This document shows positions 20,667-29,551 of a DNA stretch of 64,000 bases, piece after piece. Location: contig JANQHQ010000002.1 of NCBI GenBank assembly GCA_028282595.1, positions 51,460 to 115,459 on the forward strand. Reading direction: 5' to 3'. Source of the DNA: Chlorobium sp. Lineage in GTDB: Bacteria; Bacteroidota; Chlorobiia; Chlorobiales; Chlorobiaceae. The position numbers and the translations under genes were made by a program. The notes under the pieces were generated by a model. That model worked only from the letters and a program-made list of their open reading frames with translations, did no database searches and was not told the DNA's origin. Positions within the stretch are counted from its first letter, which is position 1. Each line of letters begins with the position of its first letter.

Positions 20667-20711
20667 TATTTATACTAAATAAGTACAAAATAAGATAACA
20701 AAGAAGAGTGT

Positions 20712-20936
20712 ATGGGCAAGGTTAATCGAATGAGGTGGCCGCATCGGGGAATTCTCACCGAGATGGCAAAGTTGCTTGACAAGGATGTCGCGAACATCAA
20801 AAAAGCGCTCGACCGGGAAAATCCGAATCCTGAATACGCTGCCCTGTACGACCGGATTCTCCGGGAACGCATGGCAAAGGTTGAGTCGTATAAAAAATCA
20901 TCGGTAAAAAAGACGTGGGGGAGGGGCCGTGAATAA
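20712..20936 (+). CDS. Small Cro-like DNA-binding protein (putative)
   Basis: This 74-residue basic protein has a likely helix-turn-helix in HRGILTEMAKLLDKDVANIK (residues 11-30), followed by KALDRENPNPEYAALYDRI, similar in layout to short XRE or Cro proteins. The C-terminus is Lys-rich. It is divergent from the CI-like repressor at 20641, with about 70 bases between that hold the palindrome. The pairing suggests mutual control. No experimental family name can be given from sequence alone. Confidence 0.55.
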   Translation: MGKVNRMRWPHRGILTEMAKLLDKDVANIKKALDRENPNPEYAALYDRILRERMAKVESYKKSSVKKTWGRGRE

Positions 20937-20991
20937 AAACTATGTTTTGTCGCTGTCCGTTGTTGCGAGGCTTGTTGTTGTATAGGCTTTA

Positions 20992-21107
20992 GGGCACCTT
21001 TATGTATTGTCATGAGTCCCGATAGCAATCGGGATACACTTCAAAACCGGAGTCCCGACTCGTCGGGACAACGAAGCAATTGAAGCGCGAAATAAATAGA
21101 GGTGCCC
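20992..21107. repeat. Short interspersed element, copy 3
   Basis: The ends are AGGGCACCTTTATGTATTGT and GCGCGAAATAAATAGAGGTG plus CCCT. Inside are two hairpins, TCCCGAT-AGCA-ATCGGGA and GTCCCGACTCGTCGGGAC. The element has 116 bases and no open frame. Confidence 0.85.
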
Positions 21108-21148
21108 TTGAGATAATGATGTGCTTTGGACAATGAGGGAGATGCTGC

Positions 21149-21442
21149 GTGAAAAATGAAAAATGGGATATTCGAAGAGGGATCGGCGGAAACCTGGAAA
21201 TCTGCGTTGCCGGAACTTCCGAATCGGTGGAAACGATTGCGATGGTACCCTACAGGCCGGGCCGCAAGCAGTATCAGATGAGAGTGGCCAAAGGCATTGC
21301 GATGCTTCCCGATCTGATCAGGGTCGTCGACGGCCTCCATCATCAGCTTGTCGTGCTGGGTTCTGAAAAATACAGTTCGTTGGAGACGATCGAGCTCCTG
21401 CATCAGGGGAATGTCCTGATAAAACAAATCGGACGGAGATAG
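21149..21442 (+). CDS. Conserved-looking unknown protein, 97 residues
   Basis: The start is GTG 21149 with a GAGGGAG-like site upstream. The protein is soluble and mixed alpha/beta, with GGNLEICVAGTSESVETIA and a central RVAKGIAMLPDLIRVVDGL segment; no domain is recognised. It ends five bases before the esterase at 21447 and is probably co-transcribed with it. GC content matches the chromosome. It is likely real because codon use is normal and the spacing is tight. Confidence 0.6.
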   Translation: MKNEKWDIRRGIGGNLEICVAGTSESVETIAMVPYRPGRKQYQMRVAKGIAMLPDLIRVVDGLHHQLVVLGSEKYSSLETIELLHQGNVLIKQIGRR

Positions 21443-21446
21443 AGAA

Positions 21447-22100
21447 GTGGAGGCTTCCGTTTATCATACTGAGGCGCGTGTTGCCGGGAGGTGCCTGGTG
21501 GAAGCGCCGGAAGGCGAAGGGCCGTTTCCGCTGATCGTGGGGTTCCACGGCTACGGGCAGTGCGCGGAGGACGAACTTCCGCTGCTTGCGGAGATGACCG
21601 GCGGGGCGGCGTGGATTCGCTGCGCCGTCGAGGCGCTCCATCCTTTTTATCCCGGCGGGGGAGCGGTCGGGGCGAGCTGGATGACCGCCCGCCGCCGCGA
21701 CCGCATGATCGGGGAGAACGTGCGGTACGTCGACGCGGTGCTTGCCGAACTGGTGAACAGCTACCCGTCCGGTTCGGTCCTCGTCTACCACGGGTTTTCC
21801 CAGGGTGCGGCCATGGCCTGTCGTGCGGCGCTTCTGTGCTCCCGCCGGCCGTCGGCCGTCATGCTTCTCGGGGGCGACATTCCGCCGGAGCACGCCGACC
21901 TGAGGCGGATGGGAAGCGTCCATATCGCGAGGGGAGACAGCGACCGGCTCTATCCGGAAAAGGTTTACGAGCGTGACGCTCTCAGACTCGAAAGTGCGGG
22001 AGTCCCGTTCGTTCGATGTGGTTTTGCGGGGGGACATGAAGTTGCAAGTGATTACCTCACGAGCGCGGGCGAATTTCTCTTGCGTATTACCCAAAGGTAA
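21447..22100 (+). CDS. Phospholipase/carboxylesterase-family serine hydrolase
   Basis: This 217-residue alpha/beta hydrolase has an oxyanion strand (VGFHGYGQCAEDEL), a nucleophile elbow (YHGFSQGAAMA, Ser near residue 117), an acid in ARGDSDRLYP and a His in FAGGHEV. The length and GFSQGA motif fit the phospholipase/carboxylesterase (acyl-protein thioesterase-like) family. There is no signal peptide, so it is cytoplasmic. The start is GTG 21447, with a GGAG-type site about ten bases upstream. It follows the 97-residue unknown at 21149. The substrate is unknown. Confidence 0.85.
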   Translation: MEASVYHTEARVAGRCLVEAPEGEGPFPLIVGFHGYGQCAEDELPLLAEMTGGAAWIRCAVEALHPFYPGGGAVGASWMTARRRDRMIGENVRYVDAVLAELVNSYPSGSVLVYHGFSQGAAMACRAALLCSRRPSAVMLLGGDIPPEHADLRRMGSVHIARGDSDRLYPEKVYERDALRLESAGVPFVRCGFAGGHEVASDYLTSAGEFLLRITQR

Positions 22101-22112
22101 GTTTAAGGATTT

Positions 22113-22252
22113 AGGGCACCTCTATTACTTGTCGTGAGCGAGCTGAAGACAGGGCGGACGAAGTCCCGACACGTCGGGATGAGGATTTCGATCCCGACAA
22201 GGTCGGGACAACGCAGCAATTTGGGCGCGCAATAAGTTTTTAGAGGTGCCCT
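22113..22252. repeat. Short interspersed element, copy 4
   Basis: The element runs from AGGGCACCTCTATTACTTGT to TTTTTAGAGGTGCCCT and contains TCCCGACACGTCGGGA and TCCCGACAAGGTCGGGA hairpins. Its last two bases form part of the stop codon (TAG, 22251-22253 on the minus strand) of the small gene at 22251-22439. Confidence 0.85.
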
Positions 22253-22439
22253 ACAGGTCGAGGCGCTCCGCCCATGAGGCTCCGGAGTCCTGTTTACCAG
22301 GCTGCTCCCGTTCCCGGTCGAGGTCTTCGGTTTTTCTGCGCAGGACGATGGTTCCCTTGTTGTCGACGGCGAAGAAATAGACGTCGTCCTCCTCTATCCC
22401 GAGCTGCAGGCGTATCTCCGAAAATTTTGCGAACTGCAT
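22251..22439 (-). CDS. Unknown 62-residue protein whose stop lies in a repeat element
   Basis: ATG 22439 has GGAGG upstream. The N-terminal part (MQFAKFSEIRLQLGIEEDDV and YFFAVDNKGTIVLRRK) has the strand pattern of short AbrB-like or beta-rich domains, but no firm match. The C-terminal 20 residues are polar. The TAG stop uses the terminal bases of the interspersed element, so insertion may have trimmed the original end. It is divergent from the esterase side and upstream of nothing obvious. Confidence 0.55.
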   Translation of the reverse strand: MQFAKFSEIRLQLGIEEDDVYFFAVDNKGTIVLRRKTEDLDREREQPGKQDSGASWAERLDL

Positions 22440-22554
22440 GACGGTTCCTCCTTCGTTGGGGTTTGGTTCGGACCTCTCCGGCGGAGAAGGCAGGGGTTTC
22501 TCGTGAGTAAGTTAGGGATGATTTTCCTGAATCGGAAAAGGGTGTTTTTCGGCT

Positions 22555-23373
22555 CTACGCCTCTTTTTTCGCTCGTTCCCACAGCTCGTCGAGTTCTTCC
22601 GCGCCGTGTTCCCTCCAGCTTCTGCCGGACTGTCCGACCATCTCCTCCATCTTCATGAACCGTTTCATGAACGTGTTCGTGGATCTGCGTAGCGAGTCCT
22701 CGGGATTCACACCGATGAAACGGCTGTAGTTGACGATTGTAAAGAGAATGTCGCCGAACTCCGCTTCCCGTTCTTCCTTCGTTCGGGCGCTTCGGAGTTC
22801 TTCAATCTCTTCCCGCAGTTTGTCGAGCACGCCTTCTCCGCTTTCCCAGTCGAAGCCGACACCTGCCACCTTTTTCTGTACGCGGTATGCGCGAAGAAGC
22901 TCGGACATCGCCCTGGGAACGCCGTCGAGCAGGCTTCTGCGACCCTTTTCCTGCAGTTTGAGCGACTCCCAGTTCTTCAGCACTTCCTGCTCGTCCGCCG
23001 CCGTCTGTTCGCCGAAGACGTGGGGGTGGCGGCTGATGAGCTTTTCACAGAGAGCGTCGAAGACTTCCGGGAAGTCGAAACGGCCGGATTCCTGTGCCAT
23101 CACGATCTGGAAGACGACGTGCAGAAAGAGGTCTCCGAGCTCCTTCTTGAGCTCCGTCACATCGTTTTCGTCGATTGCGTGCACCAGCTCGTAACTCTCC
23201 TCGAGCAGCAGGTGAGCGAGCGATTCGGGGGTCTGTTCGCGGTCCCACGGGCATTCCGACCGGAGGACGGTGACCAGTTTGATCACCCGGTCAAATTTTT
23301 CCCGAACCGAGCTTCCCTCGTTCAACAGTATCTCCTGCTTGAGCCGTTCGATATCCTCTCGCGCTGTTGCCAT
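22555..23373 (-). CDS. mazG: Nucleoside triphosphate pyrophosphohydrolase MazG
   Basis: MazG hydrolyses NTPs to NMP and PPi, cleansing the pool and lowering alarmone signalling. The 272-residue protein from ATG 23373 has two MazG units. The first has CPWDREQTPESLAHLLLEE and the EExxE...ELGD metal site (LLEESYELV, LKKELGDLFLHVVF). The second has VGFDWESGEGVLDKLREEIE and AEFGDILFTIVNYSRF. The length is normal. ATG 23373 is chosen because the 44 codons upstream have no family similarity. It is divergent from the SDR gene at 23509. Confidence 0.95.
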   Translation of the reverse strand: MATAREDIERLKQEILLNEGSSVREKFDRVIKLVTVLRSECPWDREQTPESLAHLLLEESYELVHAIDENDVTELKKELGDLFLHVVFQIVMAQESGRFDFPEVFDALCEKLISRHPHVFGEQTAADEQEVLKNWESLKLQEKGRRSLLDGVPRAMSELLRAYRVQKKVAGVGFDWESGEGVLDKLREEIEELRSARTKEEREAEFGDILFTIVNYSRFIGVNPEDSLRRSTNTFMKRFMKMEEMVGQSGRSWREHGAEELDELWERAKKEA

Positions 23374-23508
23374 GATCGCGGTGTGTTGTAGTGGTTTACG
23401 TGCCCGTTCGTACGGGAGCAAAGTTAATATTTCAGACGAATATTCCGTACTTTTGAACAGAATGCGCGAAGCGCCGGACGGCGCATGGCGATACAAAACA
23501 GGCATGTC

Positions 23509-24180
23509 ATGGACCTAAAGAGAAAAGTCGCGGTTATTACTGGATCGAGTTCGGGGATCGGTCTCCGGCTCTGCGAGCTGCTGCTCGGGCGGGGAGCCGT
23601 CGTGTTCGGCTTCAGCCGACGCAAGACAAGAATAGACCATCCGTCTTTCCGCTGGCTGAAAACGGACGTTTCGCGCCGGGAGGATGTGGATCGGGCGTTC
23701 GACGAGGTGTTCGGCGAGCATGGCCGGGTCGATCTGCTCGTCAACAACGCGGGATTCGGGGTGTTCGGAGAGGTTGAAACCATCGATCCCGAATCGTGGA
23801 AAAGCCTGCTCGACACCAATCTCACGGCAGCCTTTCTCTGCGTCCGCAGGGTGGTTCCCGGCATGAAGGCCGCCCGGAGCGGTACGATTGCGAACGTCGC
23901 CTCCATCGCGGGAAAGCAGGGTTTCAAGAGCGGTTCGGCCTATTGCGCCTCGAAGTTCGGACTGAACGGGTTTTCCGAGGCGCTCCGTGAAGAGCTTCGT
24001 GAGTTCGGTATTCGCGTCTGTTCGGTCAATCCGGGATCGACCGGCACGGAATTTTTCGAACGTGCGGGGATCGAGCCCAAAAAGCTGATGAAAACCGAGG
24101 ATGTGGCTACGCTCATTCTTTCGATGATCGAGATCCCCGACGATATCCTGCCGGACCAGATCGTTTTCCGGCCGCTGTGA
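23509..24180 (+). CDS. Short-chain dehydrogenase/reductase
   Basis: This 223-residue classical SDR has the cofactor motif VITGSSSGIG (residues 10-19), LLVNNAGFGVFG, catalytic Ser in NVASIAG, YCASK (Tyr-x-x-x-Lys) and the SVNPGSTGTEF segment. Arginines after the third strand (GFSRRKTR) favour NADP(H). The start at ATG 23509 follows from the family N-terminus. Its stop overlaps the GTG start of mnmE (GTGA), indicating coupled translation. The substrate is unknown. Confidence 0.9.
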   Translation: MDLKRKVAVITGSSSGIGLRLCELLLGRGAVVFGFSRRKTRIDHPSFRWLKTDVSRREDVDRAFDEVFGEHGRVDLLVNNAGFGVFGEVETIDPESWKSLLDTNLTAAFLCVRRVVPGMKAARSGTIANVASIAGKQGFKSGSAYCASKFGLNGFSEALREELREFGIRVCSVNPGSTGTEFFERAGIEPKKLMKTEDVATLILSMIEIPDDILPDQIVFRPL

Positions 24181-25622
24181 ACAATGATACGGAGACCATG
24201 AGCGGAGATGCTTCTCCCCAGCCCCTCGGGGGCTTGCCCGTCGCGGCCATAGCGACCCCCGTGGGGGTCGGCGCGCTGGCGATCGTTCGCATGAGCGGAG
24301 AGGGGGTGCTTTCCATCGCCGACAGGGTTTTTCAGGCGGCGCACGAGCCGGAAACGCCGCTCTCCGCATCGCCCGGATACACGGCCCGTTTCGGCCGCCT
24401 GCACGACGGGGGGGAGATGATCGACGAGGTGGTGGTGCTGGTTTTCAGGACACCCAACTCATTCACCGCCGAGGACATGGTGGAAATTACCTGTCACGGC
24501 GGGCCGGTTGTCACCGGACGTGTGTTGCAACTGCTGCTCGACAACGGGTGCCGGCTCGCCGAACCGGGGGAGTTCACCCGCCGCGCGTTTCTCAACGGTC
24601 GTATCGATCTCCTCCAGGCCGAGGCGATAGGCGAGATGATCCACGCTCGCTCCGAATCGGCTTACCGCACGGCGGTGACGCAGCTCGAAGGAGGCCTGTC
24701 GAAAAAGCTCGACACTCTCAGGGAGCGGCTTCTCGAGTCGTGCGCGCTTCTGGAGCTCGAACTGGATTTCAGCGAGGAGGACCTCGAGTTCCAGAGCCGG
24801 GACGAGCTTGTAAGCCGGCTGGGAACCCTGCAGGACGAGGTGGCGAGGCTTATCGATTCCTACCGGCAAGGCAGGTTGCTCAGGGAAGGCGTGGCGACGG
24901 CCATCATCGGCCGCCCCAACGCCGGGAAGTCCACCCTGCTCAATGCGCTGCTCGGCGAGGAGCGGGCTATCGTCAGCCACATGCCGGGTACGACGAGGGA
25001 CTATATCGAGGAGTGTTTCATCCACGAAAAAACCATGTTCCGCCTCACCGACACCGCCGGGCTCCGCGAAGCGGTCGAGGAGATCGAGCACGAGGGTATC
25101 CGGCGCAGTTACGAAAAGATCGCCCGGGCTGATTTGATCCTTTACCTCATGGATATCGGCGAGGAGGATTACGAAGCGGAGATAACCACCGTACGAAACA
25201 TCGCCGCCGAATATCCCGCAACGAAACTGCTTGTGGTGGCCAACAAGACAGACCGTTCGGCATCCGCCGGGGAGCGGATGCGGAACATCGGAGAGGAAAC
25301 CGGTCGTCCCGTGCTCGGGATCTCCGCCCTGCACGGAGAGGGGCTCGACGCCCTCAAACGGGAGATGAACGCCATGACCGAAGGGCTTGACAAGCTGCAC
25401 GACGCGAGCGTACTCGTCACCAGCTTGCGCCACTACGAAGCCCTGCGCAACGCCCGGGACGCCCTCCAAAACGCCCGCGAACTGATCGACGCGCAATCCG
25501 AAACCGAACTCATCGCCTTCGAACTCCGCTCCGCCCTCGACTACGTCGGTGAAATCACCGGCAAGGTGGTTAACGAGGAGGTGCTCAACACGATCTTCGA
25601 GCGGTTCTGCATCGGAAAGTAA
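24177..25622 (+). CDS. mnmE: tRNA modification GTPase MnmE
   Basis: With MnmG, MnmE modifies the wobble U34 of certain tRNAs (5-carboxymethylaminomethyl). The 481-residue protein has an N-terminal folate-binding domain (IATPVGVGALAIVRMSG, CHGGPVV, EPGEFTRRAFLNGRIDL), a helical domain, and an inserted G domain with GRPNAGKST (about residues 245-253), MPGTTRD, DTAGLR and NKTD. It ends in the invariant FCIGK. GTG 24177 overlaps the SDR stop; ATG 24198 is an alternative. The gene marks the left edge of the AT-rich island. Confidence 0.97.
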   Translation: MNNDTETMSGDASPQPLGGLPVAAIATPVGVGALAIVRMSGEGVLSIADRVFQAAHEPETPLSASPGYTARFGRLHDGGEMIDEVVVLVFRTPNSFTAEDMVEITCHGGPVVTGRVLQLLLDNGCRLAEPGEFTRRAFLNGRIDLLQAEAIGEMIHARSESAYRTAVTQLEGGLSKKLDTLRERLLESCALLELELDFSEEDLEFQSRDELVSRLGTLQDEVARLIDSYRQGRLLREGVATAIIGRPNAGKSTLLNALLGEERAIVSHMPGTTRDYIEECFIHEKTMFRLTDTAGLREAVEEIEHEGIRRSYEKIARADLILYLMDIGEEDYEAEITTVRNIAAEYPATKLLVVANKTDRSASAGERMRNIGEETGRPVLGISALHGEGLDALKREMNAMTEGLDKLHDASVLVTSLRHYEALRNARDALQNARELIDAQSETELIAFELRSALDYVGEITGKVVNEEVLNTIFERFCIGK

Positions 25623-25702
25623 TGCTTTCGGAGCGAGAGGTTTTGGCTCGTCGTTTCTTGATCGGGTGAGTTGTTTTGTTTACGGATGCTCCCTAATCCT
25701 GA

Positions 25703-25913
25703 TCCGTGAGGTGTTCAAAGGAACTATCTTGCAAGCGCAAAATTGGTCATTTTAGCCCACAATCACCCGTCAGGAGACACTGAACCTAGCGGAGCTGACA
25801 AGAAGCTTGTAGACGCAGGGAAGCTACTGGATATACCTATCCTTCATCATGTGATTGTTGGCAGTGATGGTGCGTATTTCAGCTTTAGGGAGAGCACTAT
25901 GATCGGTGAGTAA
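25703..25913 (+). pseudogene. radC (JAMM/MPN domain) 3' fragment, frameshifted
   Basis: The 3' end of a RadC-type gene is readable: REVFKGTIL in one frame, then ASAKLVILAHNHPSGDTEPS with the JAMM HxH...S..D signature, and LLDIPILHHVIVGSDGAYFS to TAA at 25911. The two parts are in different frames, with the break near 25728, and no 5' part lies upstream because mnmE ends at 25622. RadC-like genes are frequent on genomic islands. Here the fragment marks the left border of the AT-rich stretch. Confidence 0.85.
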
Positions 25914-26157
25914 AGAGAAGAGCTTGGGAGATGTTCTCAGGCTTTCTCATTGATGCAATTCATACATTTTCTTATACTTTGTATAGGCTATATCTGCTTC
26001 AGGCATTAATTTTTATTACCCAGAAAAAATTTTCCATACCAATTAATAAAGTGCTTGTGTTTTTTGTGAAATATAATTAAAGATTTTTTACTGACCCATA
26101 TCAAGCATGGTTTGCAGTATAGATCGTATCCTATAAATTTATAAGACTTTATTTTCC

Positions 26158-26943
26158 ATGAAAGATCATCCAAGAGCATCGTTATGGCTTTCTTCGATTG
26201 CCTTTGTTTTCTCGTCGATAAGCATTATTTATGGGATAACTAACAGTGAGTTTGGTGTCATAATTGGTCTCGATAAGCCCGTTGTCTCAAAACATGAATT
26301 TATTACCGTTAGAAATGATATTACAGGCCTTTACCTTCGGCCTCTTGTAAATATATATAATGACGGAACAAAGGTTCTCAGAGTAAAAAAAGTTGAGGCC
26401 TTTTTGAAGCATGATAAAGAGTGGGCAACTTTTAAAAACACAAATCCATTTACCATTCAACCCTCAGATGTATATTCTGGCAATATTGAACTCATAGAAA
26501 ATTTACGAAATGAAGAAAGAGACTTTAGAGGCATGCTCAGGATTGAGATGGTTAATGAAATGCTTGAAAAATATCATGCACAGAATAATAATACAGAGCC
26601 AATTACTTTATCAGATACGTTATTGTCAAAAATAGACTCTACATTAGAATCCAATTCGGATTGGATTGAAGAAAGTGGAAAATACTATCTTCTTATTATG
26701 TACTGGCTAAACGATGACGAAGAACCCTCAGTAAAGCAGTTATATAAAACTTCGATAAATAAGCATCAAAAAAAGATACTTAAATATTATCCGAAAAAGT
26801 CTTATATAACCCCGAATGACTTGTTTAGAAATAATCAGTCGGTATTCTTTTTTGCCACACTAGATTTGGTGGAGTTAAATAACTTAGGCTCAATTAATGA
26901 TATATACAGTGCATACAAGCAAAATAGAGAGCCAGATAAATAA
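26158..26943 (+). CDS. Membrane-anchored unknown protein on the AT-rich island
   Basis: This 261-residue protein has one N-terminal hydrophobic segment (SLWLSSIAFVFSSISIIYGI, residues 8-27) and a mostly beta, polar remainder, possibly outside or facing the cytoplasm. A LRPLVNIYNDGTKVLRVKKV stretch looks like an Ig-like strand pair. No family is recognised. Base composition is far more AT-rich than the neighbouring housekeeping genes. No strong ribosome site precedes ATG 26158. It stands alone, with non-coding sequence on both sides. Confidence 0.65.
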   Translation: MKDHPRASLWLSSIAFVFSSISIIYGITNSEFGVIIGLDKPVVSKHEFITVRNDITGLYLRPLVNIYNDGTKVLRVKKVEAFLKHDKEWATFKNTNPFTIQPSDVYSGNIELIENLRNEERDFRGMLRIEMVNEMLEKYHAQNNNTEPITLSDTLLSKIDSTLESNSDWIEESGKYYLLIMYWLNDDEEPSVKQLYKTSINKHQKKILKYYPKKSYITPNDLFRNNQSVFFFATLDLVELNNLGSINDIYSAYKQNREPDK

Positions 26944-27959
26944 ATCAGTGTCAAATATTTATTTATTTTTTGCGCGATACTTAAACTCAATGTATAACTC
27001 AAGAATTTTTACTCGAGTGTCATGCTGCCGATGGCAGGCTTTGAAATCTTCGCGCTTCTGAAGTGAGACTGCTTAATAGGTTAGAAAATTTGTCAGGTAA
27101 TGTTCAGAGAGGATTGTATAGTGACAACTCAAGGTTCAGCTTCAGCAGCCTCAGTCCTCCGTTTGATCGCTCAGAAAGAATCAGTTTGAGGAGTGCCATA
27201 AGTTTCTCTTTAGAGGAATCAAAGGGACATATGGTGGCTTTCAGGTGATTGCTCGGAGTTGATACCTTCTTCGCTTGGGAAGCTATACCACCACTGCTTT
27301 CTGACATCAGTCACACCTTACGTTACGCTTCGCTCCACTTTGTGGTGCAAAAGTTGCGCCTTCGGTCAACGCTGAGGCGATGTAATTTTCTTGTGCTATC
27401 ATTATATTTGTTAGTAACTCGGGGTAGTTACATAACGGAAATTATGTACTTTGCCTTTCAGGAAGCTGAGTACAGCATTAGCATAATTGGCGTTATGCAA
27501 GCAACTGTCTGGTGGGCTACGTGATATCTGGCATTTGGACTATCAAAACCCAATGGCATGTGAACAGTGCGAAACACTATAGCTTTTACTCATGCAGGAG
27601 AAGGTATTCATTGTATTAGCAGTGCTGTTGTTATATCAGAGATAGTGGCTGCCACACTTTTTTGTCAGAATTGCCTATTCCTATAATTAAATGCATCTTG
27701 TACAAAAAATGTGACACTTGAGTAGTGCTTATTGATCTTTCTATTGCAAGGTAGAGTGTGCTGTCTCGTTCACTATCGTTCATATTGCTCATCCTTGGAT
27801 TACCTCGCTTTTCGCGCGAATCCTGAAGAGTGCATATGCCATATGCACCTTCCCTCACTAAAGGGTTTTCAATTAAAGATTATGTTTCACTTGCCGTTAT
27901 TTTTGGAAAGTTGCATTTGCTTGTTTTCTCTGTCATCACAAATTATGTGCCTTTATATT
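26944..27959. other. 1-kb AT-rich stretch without a credible gene
   Basis: Only short, compositionally random frames are present. One notable structure is an imperfect palindrome at 27431-27497: outer arms CATAACG and CGTTATG, inner arms AATTATG/CATAATT and GTACT/AGTAC, in the size range of integron attC sites, with an asymmetric bulge. About 100 bases earlier, TGCGCCTTCGGTCAACGCTG is GC-rich and cassette-like. No integron integrase is in the window. Confidence 0.4.
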
Positions 27960-29429
27960 TTATTTTGACTCTTTCATACCTAAATATGCTCTAAACATTG
28001 GGTGAACCTGAAATCGACTTAGAGCAGCTAAATTTAAATTTGAGACTTGATGAGGTCCCAAATAAGAACTTCCACTTCGCCTCATCGCCTTTATTCCGCC
28101 CACTGTTTGCGCACGTAGAAAGCCGATTTTCCATAGAATATCGATCAATAGCTCATGGTCCTGTCCGCGAATCCAGCTTTGCGCCTCCTTATCAGTTTTT
28201 ACTTCGCCATCAACAATCTGAAGGCAAAGCAGTTCAAGTTCTTCTCGGTCGAATGCATAAGTACGCCCCCTAAAAACCTCAAAAATAGAAAGTATTCCAG
28301 GATATTGAAAACGAAACTCTGAAGCAATATCTTTTACTCTCGCTTCAGAATAGGTCATTTCAGCATGGCTTAGTATTTGATAATCGATTGGAACTGCATC
28401 TCTTTCGATTGTTTGCTCTAATGCATCTGTACAGAACTGAATCAATTCTCTGGGACGATATAATGTTCTATCTACAACATAATTAAATGATTTTGTTTGA
28501 CGATATTGGAGCGTATCTACAAACGATACATTCCAGCATTCCTCATCGGTACTTTTGGATAACTCTTTAGGGAAAGAATGCCGTATTCTATTTGCTATCA
28601 ATGATAATAATTTAGATTCATCCCAGCGTATAACTTCAATTACGTCTCGGTACTTTTGAGCATCATCATATAAAGCCGGTATGTTATCGTATAATTCTTG
28701 TCTCAGTGAAACTGCAATAACTAGATTATCATTCATTTCGTTGAGCGACATTGCAGCCTGTACTAATCCAGCAACAAATGCTTGCGCATCCTCAGAATTG
28801 TCCCAGCCCCTATCTAGCTCATCTACCAAAACGATTACCTTCTTGTTCTTACATATATTATTTATATCAGATAAGTACGGTTCAAGCTCTTCAAGTTTAT
28901 AGAGACTAGCTAGTTTTCTCGTTTTTATTCCAGCTTCATATGAGCCAATTTTAAAACCCTCTATTCTCTTTAAGTACGAAATCAGCATAGAAATAGGGCT
29001 ATCTTGGACACCCCTATAGTTATCCCTTAAAAACGAATAGATTTTCGCTTCTGAGCCTCTTTTTAGCTTAGGGCCAGATACTGTTAACTCCCTCATAATT
29101 AAGATTAAGATCAGGAACTTCCATGCAGCGGAAAATGCTGAATGCTTTGCCCAAGCTCCTTCATCTTCACGTTTAAGTGTAGATTGTAGTATTTCGTAGG
29201 AATAGTCTTCCGGCGCTAGTTCCAACACTACCGAGCCAGCTATCCGTTCTCTTTCAGCAAAAACTTTGAATATGGCACTTTTTCCTGACCCCCGATTTCC
29301 TAGTACAAGGGTTTTCTTGCCAGATGCAACTCTGGTGAAAGCTTCGGACTCTACAAAGTAATCATAAAGCCCTTGCTGGACATCACGTTCAGCTGCGGGA
29401 GCGCCGAAGTTTATTTCACAGAGATCCAT
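27960..29429 (-). CDS. P-loop ATPase of the Sll1717 type
   Basis: This protein of about 489 residues from ATG 29429 starts with INFGAPAAERD, then has a Walker A (LGNRGSGKSAIF, about residues 43-54) and a Walker B with acidic pair (KKVIVLVDELDRGWD), then a sensor-like LVIAVSLRQELYDN. The helical C-terminal half contains FNYVVDRTLYRPRELIQFC, typical of STAND/KAP-like ATPases. The longer frame up to 29555 is rejected because those codons overlap the integrase remnant and lack similarity. Codons are AT-rich. Related ATPases often sit on islands and in defence regions; the activity of this subgroup is not known to me. No effector partner is adjacent. Confidence 0.75.
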   Translation of the reverse strand: MDLCEINFGAPAAERDVQQGLYDYFVESEAFTRVASGKKTLVLGNRGSGKSAIFKVFAERERIAGSVVLELAPEDYSYEILQSTLKREDEGAWAKHSAFSAAWKFLILILIMRELTVSGPKLKRGSEAKIYSFLRDNYRGVQDSPISMLISYLKRIEGFKIGSYEAGIKTRKLASLYKLEELEPYLSDINNICKNKKVIVLVDELDRGWDNSEDAQAFVAGLVQAAMSLNEMNDNLVIAVSLRQELYDNIPALYDDAQKYRDVIEVIRWDESKLLSLIANRIRHSFPKELSKSTDEECWNVSFVDTLQYRQTKSFNYVVDRTLYRPRELIQFCTDALEQTIERDAVPIDYQILSHAEMTYSEARVKDIASEFRFQYPGILSIFEVFRGRTYAFDREELELLCLQIVDGEVKTDKEAQSWIRGQDHELLIDILWKIGFLRAQTVGGIKAMRRSGSSYLGPHQVSNLNLAALSRFQVHPMFRAYLGMKESK

Positions 29430-29551
29430 AGATGTTTTTCTCTTTACTTGACATAACAGAGCTTGTATGGCTTTCGAATAAGACGTATACGGATAATTTT
29501 TCAGACATTGGGTAAAGGTTTGTAACCATTTTCTGTCACTCGTTGTACCTT

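Noticed and set aside
27000..27530. Short plus-strand frames in the AT-rich island (27063, 27249)
   Set aside because: They have no ribosome sites, no domain and random composition, and they cross the attC-like palindrome.
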